Positions 32,701 to 43,900 of a stretch of DNA of 53,766 nt are shown one piece after another. The notes beneath the pieces are model-generated. The model ran no database searches and was not told the origin of the DNA. It saw nothing but the letters and a program-made list of their open reading frames with translations. The translations under genes and the position numbers were made by a program. This DNA comes from Volvariella volvacea V23 (taxonomy: Eukaryota; Basidiomycota; Agaricomycetes; Agaricales; Pluteaceae), in NCBI GenBank assembly GCA_000349905.1, contig KB722750.1, positions 239,562 to 293,327 of the forward strand, read 5' to 3'. The first letter of the stretch is position 1. Every line of letters starts with the position of its first letter.

Positions 32701-34127
32701 CCTTCAAAGGAGATACCCTGTGAGTGTCTCGACATGTAGCCATGGTTCCTTGAGGGAAGCCGCACTTGAAACCTTCTCACTGGGGTTTGCCTCGAGGCCC
32801 CTAGTGCACTCTAGTCCCTGACATGAATATACTTTCTACGTCCGCAGTACAGCCACCACGTTGACTTTCTCTTGACATCCTGAATCCCTTGACCTATTTC
32901 CACTAGCGTTTCCCTCATTTCGGTGTCTGTCATCTCTTATCCTGCTAACTTTGTTTATCGTATAGAATGGAACCTTTGCCTACAGTCCGCCGGATGCCTG
33001 CTCCCCTGTTGGCCCTGGCGGGTATTCGTGTGCTCGAGGGGCCGATAATAATGTCGGCTTCTATGAATGTGAGTAATCGTCCCTTGCGGTGTTTGGTTTC
33101 CTTCTCCCTTTTCTCTTTCCCCAATGAACTCCGGGACGGCACACCCAAGTGTTCTGCCGTTTTCTAAGAACATACCCTGTCCCATTGCCATTGAATTACC
33201 CCCCCACTCCCACTCATTTAGTCTGACTTTTTGCACTACTCGACACATGATCATCGTTGCACTGTGCAAAAAATTATCGCCCTTTGTGATACCGCAACTC
33301 GTACCGGACCTGCATTGCTGACCCTATCTTCCACTCAGCGTCTTCATGGGAATATAGTTTTTATGCTCCGCATACCATGGCGACTGTGATCAGATTGATG
33401 GGAGGTGCTGATACATTCATCAATCGAACGTAGGTGGAAGTTAGTACAATTTTTAGTTCAGTCAGCTAATGTTCTCTCGGGGGCGGGTGTGCCTTGGAAA
33501 TAGGGATCACTATTTCGCCAAGGGGTACTACTATGCCGGAAATGAGCCCTCATTCGAAATGCCTTGGGTTTACCACTACGCTAATAGACCTGATTTAAGC
33601 GCCCTTCGGGTACGTCAAATTGTTTCAACACCGGTATTGGCGGGTACGTAATATTCGTTTTCATCCGACGGTAGACCTGTATAGCTGAGTTGATAGAAAT
33701 CAGAATACCAGGAAACGACGACTCAGGGGCAATGGCCTCTCTACTCGTCTTTCATCTCATGGGATTATACCCTATCATCTCCACTCGCCAATTCCTTGTC
33801 GGCTCTCCTTTCCTTTCTTCGTTTACCCTCTATAATAATCTTTTCAATACCTCAACCAAGTTTACGGTCTCGGGGTTCGACAAGAATACCCTTGTACAGT
33901 CACCGGCGATGGGAAATAGGTTATTTGTCAACCGTATAACGGTTGATGGGAAACCATTACCGAGCTTGTGCTGGATTGATTTCGACGATGTAGTTGGGGG
34001 GAAGGATGTTGTAATTGAAGTAGATGGGGACCAACAAGCCGCGGCAGCGAGAGGGTGTGGTGATGGTCCATCGGCCCTGCCTAGCTCCTTAGAGACGGGC
34101 GGCTTCCCGAATGCATTGGGTGATTAG
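29707..34127 (+). CDS. GH92 alpha-mannosidase, secreted, with one apparent frameshift
   Basis: Exons read as 29707-29845, 29906-29934, 30038-30254, 30378-30602, 30894-31322, 31385-31473, 31530-31667, 31866-32001, 32082-32100, 32156-32265, 32558-32719, 32966-33068, 33339-33429, 33504-33643 and 33697-34127. After removing one base they give 818 codons. A signal peptide leads to ANFTDYVNLFIGTASGA and GGNAFPG, the GH92 N-terminal start. ISLMHDEGTGG, CSWDTFRTVHPLLSVL, TGYVQGGSDGMPILGDW, WEYSFYAPHTM, PSFEMPWVYHYAN and the signature IPGNDDSGAM follow in family order. The enzymes trim alpha-mannose from N-glycans or mannan, using Ca2+. At about 30416-30420 (GGCAAAGATTGAG) the frame slips by one base between TFTNG and IETTSTRRAG. 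This could be a one-base assembly error or a real lesion. The intron after 31473 appears to start with GC. Exon 19 nt long at 32082-32100. Confidence 0.85.
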
Positions 34128-34540
34128 CCAATTGCCTGTATTAATACTTTTCGAGGGAACAAATGGTCCCTACAGTAACCAGTATTGGCGCTCTTATCGG
34201 ATGTATATCTGCTTGCGTGTTCTACAAAGTATGGCCAAGGCAACAAAGATTCCATTTTTGCTGTATTGCAATCACTTTAGTCTACAGATGCATGCCAGCC
34301 GTCCAAGTCGTCATTCCTGCTGTTGTGGGCGTGCCGGACCAGGCATGGGCTTGACAGCTTCGAATTCGAATGCATGCATCAAACAAAGCTTGTCCGTTTA
34401 ACGCTCTTTTCTCATTTAAGTAGTAGCCATTCACTTCACTCCTGTCACTCCTCATCACTTCGTTCTACACACTTTGTCTTAAATCACTCCCACATCCGGC
34501 TCATCACCGTCGACCTCAACTCCAGCGCCACCGATAAATC
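34128..34540. other. Short intergenic region upstream of CML-B
   Basis: About 410 bp between GH92 and CML-B on the same strand. It ends in a pyrimidine-rich leader (CACTCCTGTCACTCCTCATC type sequence) just before the CML-B start, typical of fungal 5' leaders. No separate gene is seen. Confidence 0.5.
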
Positions 34541-36286
34541 ATGACCGCTGCTTTCGTGAGTAAAGATCGTCTCTTTTCTCGTCAATGGTATCATCATCAC
34601 GGGAACGAGAAGACCTATCAATCGATCCTGCGGTACCATAAGACTGATTTCCAACGTACTGACTGCAACCCCAATTCCCTTAGACCCCAGGTTAGATTAT
34701 TACTTCATATCCTCCCCCCTCGACGCTATTATGGTTGGGATGCAGTCATTAACTGCCCTGTAGTTGGCTAGAAGCCACTTCAGTCCTCGAGCCAGGAGTT
34801 GAGATTTGAGGGGGAGTGCTTCGTGTCCCGCCATGCTACGGCGGTGATGCACAGACCTCCCTCTATCGATCCCTATCCAGGGGCTATCAGTATCATCTTT
34901 ATCTCGGCCCTGATTCATTCGGCGTCTCCCACCGGCTTCAGTGAGAAGGGTCGCAGCCGGGAAAAGAACCGAATTTTCAATGCTTCACCAGGGCGTCGGC
35001 GTTCTCCGTACACACGCTGGCTCCTGCATCCACATTCACCGTCTCCTGATGCACGCTGATGGGAATAGCATGCTAACTTGATATCTTTTACCTTTCCTTA
35101 CGCTGCTTGGACGGGTACAGATCAAGTCCGAGGTTAGGAGTCTTCTGTGCTGTTCTATGGACGGAACCCTTGCTCATCCCTTCATCAATGTGCTGTAGAG
35201 TACGAGGATGCCTTCAAGATGTTTGACAAGGGTGAGTTCATGCCTCCCGTGTGCTGTTCCTGTGGCTTATCAAAATCTTGATATTTATGTAACGGAACTG
35301 ATTTTGGCTCCCTCTCCCGCCGCCTGACCCCTCCGCTTGTCATCGGGCATCAACTCCTCTCTCCGCGTTCATACCCCCTCCGTCGTTGTCAACAATCGAC
35401 CCAACCTACCATCACTGGGACTCGTTCTATGCATCAAATATCACCACCACCAACACATTGCACGCCATCAAAATTGCTCCTAATTTTACTGTTTCATTAC
35501 CGATATCGCCCTGCGGAATGTTTCACCAACTGCAATTGGGCCCCTCGCCCCTCGAACACCACATGCGCGGCTCAAACGCCTCATATGTCGCAATTGTCCC
35601 CCTGCCAACTGACTAGACGGTGATGGCACCATAACAATAAGAGAGATAGATATTGTCATGCGTTCACTGGGTCAAGACCCGACGGAAGAGGAATTAAAGG
35701 AGATGGTTGCAGAGGTCGACGTGGATGGAAATGGAACTATCGATTTCAATGAGTTTTTGCAGATGATGGCCCACAAATCCAGTCGAGGGGAATCGGTTGA
35801 AGACCTAAGGGAAGCTTTCAAGGTGTTTGATAAGGATGGGAGTGGAAGCATTAGTAGAGAAGAACTCAAGGGCGTGCTGCATAGTCTAGGTAAGTTATTC
35901 TGCTGGTCTGATTTGGGGGATCTTCGCACTTGGAGGGGAAATGGGTTTCCGCCAGTTCTACGCGGTAAGGGTGTAGAACGAATGTTGTTCTTTGCCCTTC
36001 CCGCTTTATTCCCTAGTGCGGAAAGGTTTGGGCTACGTGCTGAGTTCGATCCTACGCAGGTGAAACGGTCAACGACGAGGATATCGATAACATGATGTTA
36101 GAAGCGGATGAAGATGGTAACGGAGAGATTAGTTTCGAGGGTAATTGCTAGTCCTTCATATGGTGTGCTCTCAAACTGATTCCAATCGATTGCCTTCAGA
36201 ATTCATCAAGGTCTGTTGACTTGTTCCGTTTGCGCGGCTTCACTGAGTGTCCTCCCTTTCATCTGTAGATGATGGCGAAGCCATAG
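34541..36286 (+). CDS. Calmodulin-like protein CML-B (149 aa)
   Basis: Eight exons: 34541-34555, 34684-34690, 35121-35132, 35199-35231, 35617-35889, 36060-36140, 36200-36210 and 36269-36286 (450 nt, 149 residues, exactly calmodulin length). EF-hand loops are [36 protein letters not shown] and [12 protein letters not shown], all with complete Ca2+ ligands. The N-terminus [20 protein letters not shown] differs from calmodulin's MADQL. The linker has [14 protein letters not shown], and the end is FIKMMAKP, with a Pro after the last Lys. It is the only one of the five on the plus strand. Introns are larger here (430 nt for intron 2 and 385 nt for intron 4), and every boundary is GT-AG. It resembles CML-A more than calmodulin in loops 3-4 and the GE(T/K)VNDE segment, so these two may be sister copies. 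Confidence 0.9.
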
Positions 36287-36607
36287 TGCACATTTTGTTT
36301 TTGTACGCAGATGCTGAGGCGGTCGCCATGGCCCTATTCCGTCGCATTGAATTACGTCTCACTTGTGTTCTCCCCGTAATAATTGTAGTTGTACTCCATC
36401 CAATAAATCTATTCAACTTGAGCAGGTATAGCGGCTAACCGGCTCGATTATTCCCGCCTTCTGACGTCATGGCGGGCGATTAGGGGCTCCGTAGTGCGCA
36501 GTACCACACCAGAAGCGCACCGCTGACGCCACTTCTTACCTCCCCATAACGTCAATCCACACTACGACACACTCATCAGCGTTCATTAGCATTATTAGCC
36601 CCCCGCC
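36287..36607. other. Intergenic, no gene seen
   Basis: About 320 bp of 3' flank of CML-B and upstream region of the next gene. A 63-codon frame at 36247-36438 begins inside CML-B's last exon and is not a gene. Confidence 0.5.
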
Positions 36608-36615
36608 TTTATATA
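36608..36615 (+). promoter_or_regulatory. TATA-like element (TTTATATA)
   Basis: TTTATATA lies only 27 bp upstream of the ATG at 36643. At that distance transcription would begin almost at the start codon, so either the leader is extremely short or the element is coincidental. Confidence 0.35.
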
Positions 36616-36642
36616 CAAGCACAGCAATTTCGTGGTTGCAAC

Positions 36643-37183
36643 ATGTCCAGCACGAACACCTCCAACACGCCCTCTGATGTCTCTAAAGGTGCCGGAAACA
36701 CCAACGAGCACACTCAAGGCGGCACCCAGCAACGACAGACAGCGCAGGCCAACGACCAAGCACAGTTCTCGATCTTACCTCATCCAGCGGTGAGCTACTT
36801 TACCTGGCGGTTCGCTTATCAGAATCTAAGCACCGGTTCACATTTCTAGAAGACGAATGATCCAGCAGACTTACTTCCAGCAGAACCTGAAAAGGGATTC
36901 AGCGGGCTGAGTAAAGAAGCTGAGGTTGGCATCATGGCCCATCACGCCAAGGGTCCATATGTCCCAAGCGAGGAGATTAAGCAGAATCTACCCGAGCCAC
37001 TTGTGAGTCCTTTTGCTAAACGAACCACCCAGTTCTAGGCCATCATCCACTCTGTTCGGGAGTCGTGGCGTTACGGCGGCTTGCTTTCCTATATTACGTT
37101 GTGTGTTCGGCGATCATACTGATCCTTGGTGTTGCCAGAGTCGCGAGGAGTTGCAAGCAAGGGCTGCGGAGTTGAACAAGTAA
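36643..37183 (+). CDS. Small conserved-looking hydrophilic protein (114 aa)
   Basis: Three exons (36643-36789, 36850-37002, 37139-37183) give 114 residues with clean GT-AG introns and a single frame. The first third is Thr, Ser, Asn and Gln rich and probably disordered. The middle reads PADLLPAEPEKGFSGLSKEA, then VGIMAHHAKGPYVPSEEIKQ and a Glu/Arg helix ending SREELQARAAELNK. There is no signal peptide or membrane segment. The consistent splicing and codon-like composition argue for a real gene, and short fungal proteins of this make-up are common, but I do not recognise a family. It could be a stress-induced or LEA-like protein. Confidence 0.6.
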
Positions 37184-39804
37184 AGCAAGTTAATAGACCT
37201 TCCGGGCTCGGTGTTGTCAAGGGGAATAGGCTTGATCTTTCCCCATTCGTACTTTATGTTATTTCACGTTCGAGGAAAGGTGTTCATAGTTGCGCCGTCG
37301 TTGACAAGGGTTGCTTGCGGTGTAGACCAATCTATGTCATTGAACTAAGTCATGCCATTGCGAGATCGAGGCCACTGGGTGTACTGGGCGGACAAGAGGG
37401 TGGCGCCCTACTGCGTTGTATGTTCACCTTGAAGATTTTACTAGCTTGCAGGACGTCACTGCCACTGCACAGACACCACGCGACAATTGCAAGCCCACCC
37501 GGCCGTCAATACCCTGGCACCTGAGAGGTAAATCGGAGATTGACAGCTACACGCTGATGTCAAGACATCATGACTTCCCTGTTTGCAAGACATTCCGCAC
37601 TTCTATGGAAAATAGTATTCACCGGAGGTGGTTGCTCCATTGAGGGAGACTGACGGATAACATGTCGGCCATGCTCCCATGTGCTTGCGATCGACAATCA
37701 ATCGGTCCGGGATCAGAATATGAGCTCAGAAGAGGATACATCCATTCCAGCGCGAATATAGAACAATAATATTATCAAATTGGGGCTCATATGGTGTGGG
37801 GTCTCCGCTCGGGGACGTCAACCCAGGAGCTGAAGAAATTGGCACACTACCCAATATCCTGGCCCACCAGTGATAGTGCTACGTAGTTCAGAACTGCTGC
37901 TTACTGATATGGTAAGGCGATATGAACCCAACCCTGATCATATCGTCATGTGTAGCTGACGGCGGTGATACCCCCTAATCATCGCTCGGAGGTTGTTCAA
38001 CTGGATCCAGGTTGCAGCAACATCCGATGACCAAGGTCAAAGTATACTTCATTGCGTGTGAGTGCCATTACCTCGTCCCCCGCATCTCTCCTTTCAGGGA
38101 ACACTTTGGATAAGCACTCAGGCGTCCACAATATTGATGGCCAGCTTAATGAATTCATGAACGTTAAAGACTCCAAGTCAGCCAGCCTATGCGTGGAAGC
38201 CAGGACTAGAATGACCGCAGAATGTGCGATGCATACTGGGGGACATGCACCCGCCAGTGCGACACCGCTAGTCGCCACTTGGATAGCTTATTCAGTGATT
38301 GGGTTTTGAACCCTATTCGTCATCCCCATACATCCGATAACCTATTAAATTGGTATCAACGAAAGGTTATATGTCGTTGGCAGCCTTGGAGATTGACGGG
38401 CTTGCCGAACTCATGCTGTGACTCCGAGTCTGCGGAAGCTTACGATCTTGGAGCCAAATTTGATGAGTCGCAGCTCGAAAAATTTAGCTCAAACGTGAAT
38501 GAAGAGAGAGTTGACGTCCGGTGGCCATTCCTGGTAGGTATTGAGACGGCTTAGGAGTGAATGGTCATTGTGGGACCGATCGTTGTTGAGGTCATCATCC
38601 TACATGTCAAGTTCAAGTGAACGGTGTCTCGAGCTGTTCATGCTGTTTTGAAAGGAGCAGAGAGGGTGTTCAATTGAAATAGAGTATTTGAAACTCAGCA
38701 CCAACAGAGGAAACGTGTACATATCAAACCCTACGTAGCAGGTGCTAAGTCGAATGGCACAGCTGTTAAGCTGTTGCAGAGGATAAGGACAAGTCAAGAG
38801 CAGCGAGAAACGGGAGTTTGAGCACAAGGAGCAATATATTAGGAGGACAAAGGCTGTGATGAATCGGACAGAAGGGACAGTGCTACCATAATCGTATGGA
38901 TAAAAAATCGACAGAACATATTTTAGATCCCCTTTCCTCGACTACTCCCTAGTTGAAGAAAATCCCGAGTAATAAATATAATTATACAACATTTTTTTCC
39001 CTACAAATACATATGTGAGGCACGCCCATAATGTGCCTGACGGATAGTTGATGCATGATGAATGGATCTGATGGAATGCGTGGGGTGGCGTTGATAATGC
39101 GAAGGATGCAAAGGTGTGGTTACGTGATGGGTGAGTTTAGTGTGTGTGTAAGGGTAAGTGGCGATGGTGCGGCCAGGGCGCATAGAAATGAGCGTGGGGT
39201 TATGGTGTATGTCGGATATGTGTAGGGTAAGTGTCTGTGAGGATAACTGTATGGAGAGTGTAATGTAGACGGGAGAGGGGTCTGGTGGGTGGTGAAGGGA
39301 TGCATGCAGTGTGATAATGGTAAAATGAAGGAAGAAAATGAAGCAGTAACGATAAAGCCAGAACATAATTGATGAAGCCGGGTTGAATGCAGGAAGGGGG
39401 AAAACGAATGGGAGGTCCGGCAGCCGAAAGCTCGACGGTGAGCCCTAAATCTTTTGACACCTCAACCCACATCCTTCTCCTTTGTACGCCAAGCCGTACT
39501 CGTGGCCTACTCCTAATGATCGCCTATTAGAAAGCAATCTCGTGTTCAATCATATCTCCTCTTTCGGACCGCTTCCTATCTCGCATTCGCGAATGCCTTT
39601 GTCTTCGGGGCTTTCTCACCGTTTGGCCCAACATCTGCCGTATGCGCATTGCGTCACTGGCGTTTGTTTATCGTTTGAGAAGGAAGGCATGGGAGTGGGA
39701 AGGGAAAGGCTGGAACTCCTGAGGCTGTCGGCAGTATTTGTCGTAATAATGATGATCGACTTGTGTTTTCCCCCAGACCTGACTACGCGCAGGTGGCAAA
39801 GAAT
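37184..39804. other. 2.6-kb gene-poor stretch
   Basis: No recognisable gene. Frames at 37126-37524, 38222-38554 and 39482-39937 are isolated, lack motifs, or overlap the CML-C 3' end. Around 39000-39370 the minus strand is strikingly His/Thr/Pro-rich in all frames because of repeated ACAC and CATC words, which looks like low complexity. Base composition is otherwise ordinary, so this is not the AT-rich repeat type seen at the left. Confidence 0.4.
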
Positions 39805-40986
39805 TCATTTGTCGCACATGATCTGTGGAAAGGTAAAGCAGGGAAGAAGCAAGGAAACCATTAAGTTTTGCAGGGAAAGTAGATTAGAGGAGGGACATGC
39901 ATACCCTGACGAATTCTGCGCGCTCTGGTTAGCATAGGGTGGCTTGGTGAGAAAGAATGGATAACGAACCTTCGTATTCAATCTCGCCGTTTCCGTCAAC
40001 ATCTGCTTCTCGCATCATGTCATCGAGCTCGGCTTCTGTCAATTTCTCCCCTGAAAAAGGATTCGCGTTAGTAAAGTTATCAAAAGAGGATACGGCGCGT
40101 TTCTGAAACTTTCAGGCAAAAATACTCACCAAAGCTCGCCATAACATTCCTAAGTTCCTCTCGGCTGATCATACCGTTTCCATCAGTGTCGAATTGCTGG
40201 AAAATCTCTCTAATCTCCTCCTCAGACTCCATCTCTTGACATTTCTTCGCCATCATGTACAGGAATTCATTGAAATCGATGACGCCGTCTCCGTCCGCAT
40301 CGACTTCATTGATCATGTCTTGTAGCTCATATTCAGTAGGGTTTTGACCCAGCGAGCGCATAACGGTTCCCAACTCCTTGGTAGTGATTGTGCCGTCTCC
40401 ATCTAAGAAAAGCGTAAATTTCCGGTAGAGATTAGTATGCTGAAGAAGACTAACCTCTATCAAAGAGGTTGAAGGCTTCTTGGAATTCTAATGAATGTTT
40501 TAGTATTCAAAGCGCTGCACAATAGTAATCGTCCTCACCAAGAATTTGATCTGTAGAGTTCTCGTCAGGGGCCGCGTGTAACAACGAGGAGATTCATCTC
40601 TTACCTTCAGACTGTTGAACAGGATCCGTAACCGCCATACAAAGCAGCACAAATGATGAAACGGAGAAGAAAAAGACCATCGGATAGCACCACCACGGTA
40701 GACAGAGAATCATTGGCGGAATGACGGTGGAGCACAGACGTCCAGGCAGGAATCGGATGATTTTGGCGTTGGTGGATACCATTGTCGTAAAATGGGACGC
40801 CAAGCGATGACAAAGGCATGTCAGCGAGTGAAGTGGGCAAGCGGCGAGCGTAGACGGATGATTGGCGGGACGAGATGAAAGAGATGATAGCGACGACAAA
40901 GGGGAAGAATAAACAAATTTTCGCTGAGCAAATGGAAATTATCATGATACGAGCCGAAAGGAAGTACACACCAGTAGATGCGCCAT
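39805..40986 (-). CDS. Calmodulin-like protein CML-C (149 aa)
   Basis: Eight exons: 40986-40972, 40611-40605, 40550-40539, 40487-40455, 40402-40130, 40050-39970, 39915-39905 and 39822-39805 (450 nt). Loops [36 protein letters not shown] and [12 protein letters not shown] are all complete. The N-terminal lobe is nearly identical to that of calmodulin ([20 protein letters not shown]), whereas the linker ([19 protein letters not shown]) and C-lobe have diverged, including a Cys in the linker and another in the terminal IMCDK. It should therefore bind Ca2+ in both lobes but have altered target recognition through the C-lobe. The start MAHLLSEDQI was chosen because a 15-nt first exon ending CTG|GTGTGT matches the paralogues. 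The upstream region to about 41720 is pyrimidine-rich. Confidence 0.9.
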
Positions 40987-43900
40987 ATCCCCGAGTCGGT
41001 GACTGACTTGTGAAGAGGGTGATGATGCCGTTGAGTTTGAGTTTGAAAGGGTGGTGATGGAATATCTATCTTCAGAACAACGGCGGGTTGATTGCGGGCG
41101 AGATACGGGTGAAGGGAAGGTCTGGGTGCAGTCGATGGTAAGCTGTGGTTCTACTGGAGGGGGCTCAACGCTTGGTTGACTTTGGGTAGTTGCGGATGCG
41201 GCTGAGCTGGCCTTGGACTTTTTATGGAAGAACTGCAAGCAGGAGGGGATCATTTTGGAAGGTGTGACTGGTGTTGTCTGAATTATGGAGTATGACGACA
41301 GAGAGTGCAACAGGTCAGAGGGCTGGAGGCCAGGTGTGTCGATGATATGGATATGGGGTTCTCTTTCGAAAGGGGAAGAGATCGATGAAAGGCAATGGGG
41401 ATCGACTCGGAGGAGCAGCGGCGAACGTTCCAAGGAAGGAAATGTGCGAGGTGTGCTAGTGAGGTACTCGATGGGCTGAAGGAGGAAGCCAGTGGGGTCG
41501 AGGGATGTGTAGGTGTGAATCCAAAGCTTTTTGAGGTCCTTCTGGTCCTTTTTAGTTGCGAACGAATGCTCCTAACCGGGAGGAGGATACGACTGTGAAC
41601 TGCCAGACTCTGGATGACTCGGCCTATATATAGCGAAGGTCGTGTAAAGTTGGATAAGGTGAACTGTGGCATACGGTCCCTTTGCCGCTTCGCATTTCGC
41701 CTCATTACACCTCCCAACACCTACCCCCTCCCCCCTTACCATGCTCTTTTTGGCGATCACGTCAGTCTACAAACCCGATCGTAACACCCCTTCAATATCC
41801 TCTCTTCCTAAATCAGACAACGGGCTCCGAATCCGGGTCCAATCGAAACGCTTAGCGACCGAGCGGAATGTACATAAAGAAACTGCTGGAGACAGTAACG
41901 TACACCGCTCGATCCGAAAAGAATGGATTAGCGAAGAAAGATGGGGAGGGAGGGTGATGGTCGGCTTAGACGGGGGGATACTGAGGGGGATGAACAGGGA
42001 ATGACAGGGTCTGGTTTACCCTTGGTCCGTGCTCCCTGTGATCGAGTGGATGCGCAGTAATGAAAGTGTTATTTGATGTTCTCTTTGGTGGTTGAGAAGA
42101 CTACGCCGTCCGTGCATTGTGTTCACGGTGGCTAGTGATCGTAATGAGGTAAAAGTTGGCCTGGTAGCCCAGATGAAATTTGCTTGCCGGGAAAACGACG
42201 AAGCTTAGAGAAGCATAACTCCTACACGGCGATCTGGGTGGAACGAGTAGCAGGGAGCTCAGGAGTCGGAATATCATAGAAGACAGCATGTTGCTTTCTT
42301 GGAGCTCAAAGGATCAGTCGATCCAGGTAGAGTATGCCAAAACTACAGCTGGTGCACCGGCCACACATCAACGCAGTGTGGGAACACGCACTAGCCACGA
42401 GGCTTGACGTTTTCGGAGACCCGTGGAGGAAGTTTGATCGTCTCGAGATGGCATGGGGCTTCTCCCCTTTGGACAGAGAAGAGAGCGACATCGTCTATCG
42501 GGTAGTTTATGGTGAGGAAATTTCGGAGTATCTCAGAACTGAGTTACCTGTTACCGGCGCCTATCGGCGATGTTTAGGCCAAGTAAGGTGTGTGCGAACA
42601 CGTGGTCGTCAATCCACTGGCGCGCAACAGCGGTTTCGAGGTGTACAAATCCACCGAGTATCTTCACGCTGTCGGGGTGCATGTTACTGTGCGTTTGCAA
42701 GCTCCAGGCAAACGGTGATGCTATGGAAGACACCCCGACTATAACTTCCCCCACAACCACCCATCGAACCAAGCAGCTGGCATGTTCCAGGTTGTGCTGT
42801 CCAAGTGATAGATGAAGAGCAGTGACATGAACAGCTCTGATGATGTCTGGATGCGTATCCACCCATTAGTGACGTCCACCATTACAAGCTCTAGAATTTC
42901 AATTACCATTCTTGCCTAATTGGCCGACTTCGTTCGCGGAGTGCAAAACCGTTGTTCACGCCTCCCACCATGCCCTTAGAACACCTATTTTCATCAAGGT
43001 ATCAAAACAGCCATCCGCGATGTTTGGTTGCATACGATTGAGAGTTCGATAGGCGTGATACAACGGATGACGAACTAAAGCTCTGATGAGATATGAGATG
43101 AATTGTCATTGAATAGGCTTTTCATCATTACGGCACGCGATCTCACCAAGTCACTTCTATTTGCATTACAATGCTTATTGTAACGGGAACGAGGGTGCGG
43201 CCGCACTCCTGCAATTTGTCTTCATATGACCACAATCCGTCGACACCTACAGCCCTCAAAAAGATGCTGTCGCTTAAGTCGAAGGTATGCTCCAGTCGCC
43301 AAAGCCGACGAGAGGAATGGTTAAGACTCGTTTTGTGCTGACGTCGAATACGTTGGCTTTCGTCGTTGCCACAGGCTATCTTCGCTTCTCGAAGAGTGGA
43401 TGATACCCGAGGGTGGCTTCCTCCGGTCACTCATGATTCCACCCACCCTGACCATTTCAATTATCGCGACCCTAACAACACTCGAGTTCTCCAACGTGTC
43501 TACCTTGTAGTTTTATCTTCAAGCTTTCTTCCACAGTTGGAAAGGATATAGCAGCGGCCTCTTCCTGCCACCCAACGGATCGATGTCTCGGAAAAAATGT
43601 GGCAAAAAGATTGAATGACTCCCGTCCATCGGCAAGAAGGATAAGTCGCAGCTCCGTCACGGTGATGCAGGCCCAAACACGCTTACCTACATTTTACATA
43701 CAACAGTTTTCGCTCGATAGGGTTCATATCGCTTTTGTGGTCTATTTAATTTCCCCGCGAGCATCCAGCATGTTACACGGCAATCTTCACCGAGTCCAAC
43801 TGACTCTGGCTACTACACCAATGACCCGGACTTCTTATCGTCTTTATCAGCGTAGATGATCGTCCTGTTCTTCCCCTATTGTGATAATAGCGATCGTCTT

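Noticed and set aside
40942..41720. Long minus-strand frames (163 and 145 codons), Ser/Pro/Thr-rich
   Set aside because: They lie in the pyrimidine-rich upstream region of CML-C, change frame without splice sites, and have no domain. More likely leader or promoter sequence.
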